Notes under the pieces: model-generated
Seen by the model: only the letters and a program-made list of their open reading frames with translations
What the model was told of the DNA's origin: nothing
Database searches by the model: none
In this document: positions 1-5,111 of the stretch, one piece after another
How the letters are laid out: each line of letters begins with the position of its first letter
Position numbering within the stretch: the stretch's first letter is position 1
Position numbers and translations under genes: made by a program
NCBI GenBank assembly: GCA_038329555.1
Contig: JBBQNC010000272.1
Coordinates: forward strand, 1-5,111
Source: JALYUA01 sp038329555
GTDB taxonomy: Bacteria > Acidobacteriota > Thermoanaerobaculia > UBA5066 > Gp7-AA6
Length of the DNA stretch: 5,111 bases
Reading direction: 5' to 3'

Positions 1-843
1 GGTCTTCCCGTCCGCCGGAGCGGTCGATGGGGCGGATCCGGCGGGAGCGGCGTACAGGGTGCCCTGGCCGAAGGGGGTGGGCCTCGGGCCCGGCAGCGGG
101 CTCGCCGGAGCGGGAGCGGCAGCCGGGGACCCCGAATCGCCGGCGGCCGCCACCGCGGACGCGGGAGCGGCGGGAGGAGGCGCGCTCCACGTCGGGGTGA
201 AGCGGAAGTGATTGATCGTCTTGTCGCCCACGGGGAGGTTCACGGAGAAGTTGACCGAACCCTTTCCTTCGATCGTCCCCGCCGAAACGACGGCGTTCGC
301 GGAGCTCACGCTGTTTCCGGCGTCGTCGATGCCGAACACCGTCATGCGGGTGCCCGTGACGGGCTCCGTTCCGGTGTTGCGCAGCGTCCCGGTGATGAGA
401 AGGTTCGGGCCCGCCTTCTGCTGGGTGTACTCGCCGACCTCGACGCGTGCCGCGCCGGTCTTCGTTTCTCCTTTGTCCTTGTCCGGGGAGGCGGGCGCCA
501 TCTCGGAGTGCCCGACGTCCGCGTCCGTCACGCGGACCCGGGCGCGCGGCTCCCGGCCCGACCGGACCGCGTCCGCCGGCGTCGACGGCGGCGCGACGAC
601 CACCGGGCGAGCCGGCTCGGGCTTGCGCGCCCGGGCTTCGGCGGTCGCGCGACCGTCGATCTCGGAAACGGGAACCGACAGGAGGGTCCCGTCGGTCCTG
701 GTCAACAGGGCGTTGTTCCCCTGCTGCACCCATGGCTGCTTCAGCTCGATGCTCGCCCCTCCCCGCAGGACGACGACGTCGGAACCGAGCGCGAGCCCGG
801 CGACGAGGAGGAGGGCCGTTGCGGCGGATCGAATGTGGGTCAT
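1..843 (-). CDS. Secreted protein with FxLYD-like beta-sandwich domain, 3' end missing
   Basis: An open frame of 281 codons starts at ATG 843-841 and runs to the left edge without a stop. The start overlaps the TGA of the PilY1-like gene as ATGA. Residues 1-20 form a signal peptide: a short charged head (MTHIR), a hydrophobic core (ALLLVAGLALG) and a probable cut before SD. There is no lipobox cysteine. Residues 22-64 include VVVLRGGASIEL, a conserved-looking PW, and a TDGTLLSVPVSEID block, probably a small beta unit. Residues 65-130 are a charged, Pro/Ala/Arg-rich linker. Residues 133-219 look like an FxLYD/CARDB-type Ig-like fold, with LLITGTLRNTGTEPVTG, a central GIDDAGN turn, and a final NFSVNLP strand. 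Residues 222-281 are Pro/Ala-rich low complexity. Tight coupling to the PilY1-like gene suggests a pilus-related or cell-envelope role. The precise function is unknown, and the domain call is by resemblance only. Confidence 0.85.
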   Translation of the reverse strand, partial: MTHIRSAATALLLVAGLALGSDVVVLRGGASIELKQPWVQQGNNALLTRTDGTLLSVPVSEIDGRATAEARARKPEPARPVVVAPPSTPADAVRSGREPRARVRVTDADVGHSEMAPASPDKDKGETKTGAARVEVGEYTQQKAGPNLLITGTLRNTGTEPVTGTRMTVFGIDDAGNSVSSANAVVSAGTIEGKGSVNFSVNLPVGDKTINHFRFTPTWSAPPPAAPASAVAAAGDSGSPAAAPAPASPLPGPRPTPFGQGTLYAAPAGSAPSTAPADGKT

Positions 844-3800
844 TGCTGTTGTTCTTTCCAATTCTGGCGGTTCTGCTTGCCGTTCAGATCATCGACCCTT
901 TCGGTCTCCTTGTTGTCGTTTTGCGTGGAGATCGTGTGGTACTGCTGGTCCGCTCCGATCGTGGTCGTCTCGGTCACGACGCCCGCGCCCTTGCTCTGCC
1001 GGTAATTCGTGTAGTCGGTTGTGGGCGTCGTGAAATTGTAACCCCTCGATCCGTTTCGGTAGAAGAAGCGGTACTGGAACGAGTTGCCCTCGGTCGCGCA
1101 GGGGTTGCTCTGCGGCGTGAACGTCAGAACGGACAGGTATCCGTTGATCACGATGATCGACGAGGTCGCCTTCTCGTCCTGAGTCTCGAAGCTCAAGTAA
1201 CCGCCGACCGTGAAGTCCGCCGGGTTCGGGTCCGTGACGTCGATCGCCGTCAGGTCGGTCTCGTGGAGCGTCGCGACCGCGCCCGCGTCGATGAAGTAGA
1301 AGAGGCGGTTGACCGACGGGTTGGGCGATTTGAGGAGGTCCGAACGGTCGCCGGTGCCCCAAGCCACTCCGATCGTCGGCCGGGCGCCGCCGGTCAGGTA
1401 GAGAAGCGTCGGCTCGAGGTAGATTGGCTGGTTCGGCTGCGTGGCCGACGTCGAGGCATCGAAGCGGAGAATCGGCTGCCAGCCATTGACGAGCCCGGCG
1501 ATGATCTCCCCCTTCTTCGGCGTGGACGTCGCGTCCGCGGCGAGGTCGAGCCGCCACATGCGGCCGTTCACGTCGCCCATGTAGACCACGTCGAGGTACC
1601 CGTCGTCGTCGTAGTCCGCGACCGCGGGCGGCGCGGGCATCGGGGCGAAGTTCGAATTGCCCGTTCCGCTGTCGAGCCCGGCCGTGGCCTTGTAGATCAC
1701 CTTGCCGGTCTCGATGTCGACCACGTAGAGAGCCCGGCCCTTCGTCGCCGTCGGGCCCGCGGTCACGATCGGGTCTCCCGGCTTGAATGACGGGTCGTTG
1801 CCGCCGCCGAAGATCGCCACGTAGCGGTCCTGGTAGGCGGCTCCGACGACGACCTTGATGCGGCCGATCACGGGCGTCGACCAGGTCTCGCCCATCGTCG
1901 GGATGCCGAAGCAGGTCGCGGCATTGACCGCGCAGTCGTCGGTGACTTCCCAGAGGACGTTCGGGTAGACGCTCGGGCACGACCCGCCGCCGTTCAGACA
2001 GTCGGGCGCCGTTTGCTTGCCGGCAATCTTCAGGCCCGCTGCGTCGATCTTGTCGGGCTGCGTGACGTCGAGGCCGAAGATCCCGTTGCCTCCCTGGCGC
2101 AGCGTTCCGACGAGAACCGACCTCCACTTCCTCTGGGCATTCACCGGGCTACCGTTGTGATTCGTGTCGATCCAGACGTCGCCGAGCGATACGGAGCCGT
2201 CCACCAGGTAGCGGGGCTGCGGCGGGAAGTTCAAAAGCTTCGTCTCGGACTTCATGACGGCGCGGGGCTGGAAGGCGAAGATCTCGCGCCCGGTTCCGAG
2301 GTCGAAGGTCGCCGAGAAAATCCCGGGGTCGCGCGCCCAGACTGCGGCGTCGAAGGCGTGGAGAAATCCGTCGTTCGATCCGACGAAGACCACCTTGCGG
2401 CGCTTCGCGTGGAGCGTGGCGAAAGTCGGGTAGCCGTTCAGGCTCGCGGACAGGTACGGGAACTTGTGTGGGGGATCGAGGACGATCGGCTCGGAGTGGA
2501 AGATGTCGCCCAGCTTGTGGGCGTAGCCGAACTCGGGGGCGGCGTTGTCCGTCGCGAGCTGCGGCGCGCCCGGGTTCGGGACGTTGTCCTGGTAATAGTA
2601 GGAGTAGAAGTTCTGCTTGCCGGCGGCCGGCCCGATCGGGGCGCCCAGCGGTTGGATGCCCGGAAGATTCAGAATCTCGTCGCGGCTTCCGTTCGTCGTC
2701 AAACCGCCGCGGAGGAAGGCGACGAGGTTCTTGGCCTTCGTGACGTCCGTGGGCACGGCCGGATTCAGGCCCATGTTGTTCATGAGTGTGTCGAAGCAGC
2801 CGCCGACCGGGCAGAGGGCGGTGCCGGGCATGAACTCGTTGCGCGTCAGGGGGACCGTGGGGCCCGCTCCGCTCGCCCAGAGCATCTTGCGGCCCGGCCA
2901 CACCTTGAGCGGTCCGGCGTTCGCCGCGACGTAGGGAGCTCCCGGCACCTGCTCGTTCTCGGCGCCGTTGCCCGTCAGAGTCGCCACGGGGTCGGTGTAG
3001 CCGAGCACGCGCGCGGCGTTCCAGGCCGGCTTGCGAAGGTCCGGATTTCCATTGTCCGGGTCCGTCTCGTCCGGAAATCCGGTCGCGTATTGCCCGGCGG
3101 GGGTGGGTGTCGGAGGCGGCCCGCCGGTCGGAGTCGGCGCCACGCCGGCGACGAGCGGGATGAAGCCGAGCGAATCGAGCTTGTAGGCCTTGAGAGCGCC
3201 GCTCCAGATCGACCACTGCGAGGCCACGGCGTTGCCGGAGGAATCTTTGCTGTCGTGGCTGGGGATGACCGCTCCCAGGATGCCGGTCTCGCCGAAGCCC
3301 GTCGAGACGGACGGCACCGCCGCGCCCGCGATGACGTTGGCGCTGCGTTTGAAGTCGATGATCGTCTGGAGGGCCGCCAGAATCGCGGCGCGGTTGTCGG
3401 CCGGGTACACCAGCCCGCCGCTGTTGGCGGCGATGCACTGGAGCCGAGGGTCGGCCGGGTTCGTGTTCATCGCGACGACGTTCACCGGAACGCCCTTCAC
3501 CTTGATCGAGAGGTCCGCGGCGGCTGCGAGGGCGCGAGCCCCCGGCGGAGACTCGGGAAGAAGAAGCTCGCCCAGATCGCCCGCCGGGCCTTTCCCGGTC
3601 GGCCCGCCCGAGCAGGGATTCGAGAAGCATTCGTCGAGGCCGTCCGTCAGGAACACCACCACGTACTTGCGGCAGTTGATGTTGGGATCGTCGTCCTGCG
3701 GGAAGACGCTGTTGACGAGGTAGGTGTAGACGTCCCTGAGAGCCCCGGCCAGCGGCGTACCGGGCGCGGTGACGACGACGTTCCGCGCGTCCTCGGCGAG

Positions 3801-5111
3801 CGTGTACTCGTCCATGTGAGGAGCGGTCGAGTCGTAGTTGACGATCGACGATGTGAACCGCAGCAGGCGCTTGATGGCCTGGATGCTGTCGCCGTCCGTC
3901 GTCTTGAAGCTGCCCCAGTCGCGGGGGAAGGGGACGACGGGCCAGTCCGTGGGGTTCGGCGGCTGCGTTGCCACCGCGTAGGGCACGTAGGACGGGTTGC
4001 CCGGCGCGGAGTCGGAGAAGTGGGCGATGCCTCCGCAGTCCGTCAAGTACGGGCTGCAGGGGTTGGCGAGCGGCGGGAACGGGCACGAAACTCCGCCGAG
4101 CGCGTCGTTGGGGAACTGCTGGTCGCGCTGCGGCCGGTCCTTGTTGTACGTCGCGGAATAGGCACCCTGGTTGTGCCGGTCGGTCAGCGAATCCGGAAGC
4201 GCGTCCGCGTCGCCGTCCCCGGTGGCGGAGCCCCACGGCGGATTGCCGTTCAGGACGTCCTGGGCCGTCGTCTTGTAGACGGGCGGGAAGTCGTAGAGGT
4301 CCGCGCGGACATAGACGATTTTAGCCTTCCGGTTGGTGGGCAACGGGGGGTTACTCGGATCCGCCTGCGGGTCGTCGAAGCCGCGGTAGGCGCGCGGAAG
4401 CGGATCGCCGTCCGGCTGGCCGTCGCCGTCGAAGTCGACGAACGAACAGCTCTTCGCGGGGTCGTACTGGCACGGCCCGCAGAGGAGCGGCGGGTTCGGC
4501 GGGCTGTTGAAGAGCGACTGGGGCACGCCCGGGCACGGAACTCCGGGAGAGTTCGCCGAGGGCGGAGGCGGCGGAGGCGCCATCGCCAGGAGACCGCGCA
4601 TCGCGGCCGTGAGCCACTGGCCGGCGGCCGGGATCACGCTCGCCACCGGCATCTGGCCGCTCGGGAACGTGATGACGGGGGTCGGCGTCCGCGTGTTCGA
4701 GGGGGTCCGCGTCGGCGTCAACGTCGGCGGCGCCGGCGTGAGGGTGAAGGTCGCCGTCCGGGTCGGCGTCGACGTGAAGGTCGGCGTGATCGTCCGCGTG
4801 TTGCTCGGGGTGAACGTCGGCGTGATCGTCCGCGTGTTCGACGGCGTGAACGTCTGCGTGAACGTCCTCGTGACCGTGGGGGTGTTCGTCACGGTGAACG
4901 TCGGCGTGATCGTCGGCGTGTTCGTGATCGTCGGCGTCAGGGTGATCGTCGGCGTCAGGGTGATCGTCCGCGTGTTCGACGGCGTGAGCGTCAGAGTCGC
5001 CGTCCTCGTGGGCGTCCGGGTGATCGTCGGCGTCACCGTCGGGCTCCGAGTCCCGGTCGGCGTCCGCGTGAATGTCGGCGTGATCGTCGGGGTATTCGTA
5101 CTCGTGAACGT
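840..5111 (-). CDS. pilY1: PilC/PilY1-family type IV pilus tip/biogenesis protein, 5' end missing
   Basis: This is the distal 1423 codons of a PilY1-like protein, with a TGA stop at 842-840. The frame stays open to the right edge, so the true start lies outside; the GTG at 5036 is an internal valine codon within the Thr repeat. Residues are counted from 5111. Residues 1-145 are a (T-x)n/TPT tract. A PPPPPP run follows at 179-184, with DxDxDGxxD-like loops at 226-234 and 299-307. The vWA part has GTPLAGAL (Thr 452) and VVFLTDGLDE (TDG 489-491). The PilC/PilY1 propeller starts near LGDIFHSEP (867) and VVFVGSNDGFLHAFDA (from 907), continues through GREIFAFQPRAV, YLVDGSVSLGDV and WRSVLVGTLRQGGNGIFGLD, and reaches its calcium loop DYDDDGYLD at 1166-1174. 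Family role, from knowledge: a secreted or outer-surface protein that supports pilus extension and retraction, adhesion and surface sensing, usually working with minor pilins. It carries 18 visible cysteines, consistent with disulfides in an exported protein. No RGD motif was seen. The family is clear; the specific function is inferred. Confidence 0.93.
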   Translation of the reverse strand, partial: TFTSTNTPTITPTFTRTPTGTRSPTVTPTITRTPTRTATLTLTPSNTRTITLTPTITLTPTITNTPTITPTFTVTNTPTVTRTFTQTFTPSNTRTITPTFTPSNTRTITPTFTSTPTRTATFTLTPAPPTLTPTRTPSNTRTPTPVITFPSGQMPVASVIPAAGQWLTAAMRGLLAMAPPPPPPSANSPGVPCPGVPQSLFNSPPNPPLLCGPCQYDPAKSCSFVDFDGDGQPDGDPLPRAYRGFDDPQADPSNPPLPTNRKAKIVYVRADLYDFPPVYKTTAQDVLNGNPPWGSATGDGDADALPDSLTDRHNQGAYSATYNKDRPQRDQQFPNDALGGVSCPFPPLANPCSPYLTDCGGIAHFSDSAPGNPSYVPYAVATQPPNPTDWPVVPFPRDWGSFKTTDGDSIQAIKRLLRFTSSIVNYDSTAPHMDEYTLAEDARNVVVTAPGTPLAGALRDVYTYLVNSVFPQDDDPNINCRKYVVVFLTDGLDECFSNPCSGGPTGKGPAGDLGELLLPESPPGARALAAAADLSIKVKGVPVNVVAMNTNPADPRLQCIAANSGGLVYPADNRAAILAALQTIIDFKRSANVIAGAAVPSVSTGFGETGILGAVIPSHDSKDSSGNAVASQWSIWSGALKAYKLDSLGFIPLVAGVAPTPTGGPPPTPTPAGQYATGFPDETDPDNGNPDLRKPAWNAARVLGYTDPVATLTGNGAENEQVPGAPYVAANAGPLKVWPGRKMLWASGAGPTVPLTRNEFMPGTALCPVGGCFDTLMNNMGLNPAVPTDVTKAKNLVAFLRGGLTTNGSRDEILNLPGIQPLGAPIGPAAGKQNFYSYYYQDNVPNPGAPQLATDNAAPEFGYAHKLGDIFHSEPIVLDPPHKFPYLSASLNGYPTFATLHAKRRKVVFVGSNDGFLHAFDAAVWARDPGIFSATFDLGTGREIFAFQPRAVMKSETKLLNFPPQPRYLVDGSVSLGDVWIDTNHNGSPVNAQRKWRSVLVGTLRQGGNGIFGLDVTQPDKIDAAGLKIAGKQTAPDCLNGGGSCPSVYPNVLWEVTDDCAVNAATCFGIPTMGETWSTPVIGRIKVVVGAAYQDRYVAIFGGGNDPSFKPGDPIVTAGPTATKGRALYVVDIETGKVIYKATAGLDSGTGNSNFAPMPAPPAVADYDDDGYLDVVYMGDVNGRMWRLDLAADATSTPKKGEIIAGLVNGWQPILRFDASTSATQPNQPIYLEPTLLYLTGGARPTIGVAWGTGDRSDLLKSPNPSVNRLFYFIDAGAVATLHETDLTAIDVTDPNPADFTVGGYLSFETQDEKATSSIIVINGYLSVLTFTPQSNPCATEGNSFQYRFFYRNGSRGYNFTTPTTDYTNYRQSKGAGVVTETTTIGADQQYHTISTQNDNKETERVDDLNGKQNRQNWKEQQQ
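844..859 (-). promoter_or_regulatory. Weak purine-rich ribosome-binding site inside the end of the PilY1-like gene
   Basis: On the minus strand, GGAAAG (859-854) lies 10 nt before the ATG of the downstream secreted-protein gene, within the last codons of the PilY1-like gene. It is a poor Shine-Dalgarno match. The ATGA overlap suggests that most initiation comes from ribosomes finishing the upstream gene. Confidence 0.4.
1080..2540 (-). other. PilC/PilY1 C-terminal beta-propeller domain
   Basis: The region runs from FGYAHKLGDIFHSEP through VVFVGSNDGFLHAFDA, GREIFAFQPRAV, YLVDGSVSLGDVWID, WRSVLVGTLRQGGNG, ETWSTPVIGRI, VAIFGGGND and GRALYVVDIETGKVIYK to VYMGDVNGRMWRLDL. These are the recurrent blade motifs of the family in their usual order. 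The domain appears complete, with short Cys-containing insertions (DCLNGGGSC; DDCAVNAATC) that could form local disulfides. Boundaries are approximate. Confidence 0.88.
1590..1616 (-). other. PilY1 calcium-binding loop DxDxDGxxD
   Basis: DYDDDGYLD, followed by VVYMGDVNG, matches the EF-hand-like loop conserved in the PilY1 propeller. In Pseudomonas aeruginosa PilY1, calcium at the equivalent loop controls pilus extension and retraction (family knowledge). All the acidic positions of the motif are kept here, so calcium binding is likely. Confidence 0.85.
3096..3140 (-). repeat. Short second TPT/Pro tract within the PilY1-like protein
   Basis: Residues 658-672 (APTPTGG, then PPPTPTPA) interrupt the linker between WSGALKAYKLDSLGF, which is the typical segment before the PilY1 propeller, and PDLRKPAWNAARVLG. 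It echoes the N-terminal tract in a much shorter form and is probably a flexible, surface-exposed loop. Confidence 0.7.
3340..4010 (-). other. C-terminal part of a von Willebrand A-like domain
   Basis: Visible elements in order are the helix-like DSIQAIKRLLRF, GTPLAGALRDVYTYL with Thr 452 (codon 3758-3756) as the likely second MIDAS ligand, then the hydrophobic strand KYVVVFLTDGLDE with TDG at 3647-3639 as the third MIDAS element. The strand VPVNVVAMN and a C-terminal helix (AAILAALQTIIDF) follow. This order is that of a vWA fold and matches PilY1 proteins with an N-terminal vWA. The first motif (DxSxS) is absent from the visible region and may lie upstream of the Thr-Pro tract. Boundaries are approximate. 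Confidence 0.75.
4191..4217 (-). other. Second N-terminal Asp-rich loop, partly degenerate
   Basis: DGDADALPD (residues 299-307) keeps Asp at positions 1, 3, 5 and 9 but has Ala in place of the usual Gly at position 6. It is a plausible but weaker calcium loop than the one about 70 residues before it. Confidence 0.45.
4410..4436 (-). other. Additional DxDxDGxxD calcium-loop-like motif, N-terminal region
   Basis: DFDGDGQPD (residues 226-234) has the dockerin/thrombospondin-3-like spacing D1, D3, D5, G6, D9. It lies well outside the propeller and just after a Cys cluster (LLCGPC, KSC). Metal binding is inferred from the spacing. Confidence 0.6.
4781..4852 (-). repeat. 36-nt tandem repeat, two copies, encoding 12-residue units
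   Basis: Units at 4781-4816 and 4817-4852 match at 32 of 36 positions and encode the TPSNTRTITPTF pattern twice. The shared core on the plus strand is tcggcgtgatcgtccgcgtg. All four mismatches fall in the Thr-Pro-Ser part, yet the residues are unchanged. Confidence 0.85.
4927..4962 (-). repeat. Perfect 18-nt tandem duplication, two copies
   Basis: The plus-strand unit atcgtcggcgtcagggtg occurs at 4927-4944 and again at 4945-4962 without a mismatch, then degenerates into atcgtccgcg. It encodes the hexapeptide pattern ITLTPT twice. Complete identity suggests recent slippage or unequal recombination within the larger tract. Confidence 0.85.

Larger units (their letters stand above)
4677..5111 (-). 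repeat. Thr-Pro low-complexity (mucin-like) repeat tract in the PilY1-like gene
   Basis: These 145 codons have Thr at nearly every second position, alternating with Pro, Ile, Phe, Arg, Asn, Leu, Val or Ala, as in TPTITPTFT and TPSNTRTIT. The underlying DNA period is 6 nt, seen on the plus strand as repeated cgtxxx units such as gtcggcgtgatcgtc. Higher-order units of 18 and 36 nt are present. All periods are multiples of three, so gain or loss of units keeps the frame. The tract continues past the right edge, so its full length is unknown. Such tracts usually act as extended, often O-glycosylated linkers or stalks in exported proteins; glycosylation here is inference. Confidence 0.92.

Noticed and set aside
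208..1033. Two overlapping plus-strand open frames of about 265-273 codons
   Set aside because: They are antisense to the signal-peptide-bearing secreted-protein gene and the end of the PilY1-like gene, with arbitrary, Arg-rich composition.
447..1790. Plus-strand open frame of 447 codons
   Set aside because: The product is Arg/Val-rich without any recognisable domain and lies antisense to two well-supported genes. It is a typical high-GC shadow frame.
889..2127. Minus-strand open frame of 412 codons in another frame
   Set aside because: It overlaps the PilY1 propeller throughout and its Arg/Asp/Gly-rich product has no recognisable motif.
2149..4236. Minus-strand open frame of 695 codons in another frame
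   Set aside because: It is extremely Arg/Pro-rich and overlaps clear vWA and PilY1 coding sequence. Its length reflects the scarcity of stop codons in GC-rich DNA.
5034..5036. GTG as the start codon of the PilY1-like gene
   Set aside because: The reading frame continues upstream to the window edge with the same TPT pattern (for example TNTPTITPTFTRTPT), and no signal peptide follows this GTG, so it is an internal Val codon.
4677..5111. Repeat region as a CRISPR array or non-coding satellite
   Set aside because: There are no unique spacers between identical repeats. The periodicity is 6 nt within an open coding frame and gives a coherent Thr-Pro peptide.

Overview
The window is GC-rich (about two thirds G+C by eye) and carries two genes, both on the minus strand, reading from high to low coordinates. 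Both run off an edge, so neither is complete. Codon use is strongly G/C at third positions. A PilY1-type adhesin next to a small secreted protein, with Thr-Pro tracts, suggests an environmental Gram-negative bacterium with type IV pili. Acidobacteriota, or a similar high-GC phylum known mostly from metagenomes, would fit, but this is a low-confidence guess.

Layout in transcription order. (1) Positions 5111-840: a very large PilC/PilY1-family type IV pilus protein, with at least 1423 residues visible and its N-terminus beyond the right edge. It opens with a mucin-like (T-x)n/TPT repeat of about 145 residues. Next come a Cys-rich stretch with two aspartate-rich, calcium-loop-like motifs, the second half of a von Willebrand A (vWA) domain, a linker with a short second TPT tract, and the C-terminal PilY1 beta-propeller with its DxDxDGxxD calcium loop. 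A hydrophilic N/Q/K-rich tail ends the protein. (2) Positions 843-1: the start of a secreted protein, overlapping the first gene by 4 nt (ATGA). It has a signal peptide, a short beta-rich segment, and a domain resembling the FxLYD/CARDB-like beta-sandwich. A Pro/Ala-rich tail leaves the window on the left.

The two genes are almost certainly co-transcribed and translationally coupled, as expected for the distal end of a minor-pilin/pilY1 operon. The upstream minor pilin genes would lie beyond position 5111. The window holds no non-coding gap, RNA gene, mobile element or CRISPR. The most notable points are the long Thr-Pro repeat placed before the rest of the vWA domain, internal tandem units that can only change length in frame, and the absence of the first vWA metal-site motif from the visible part.
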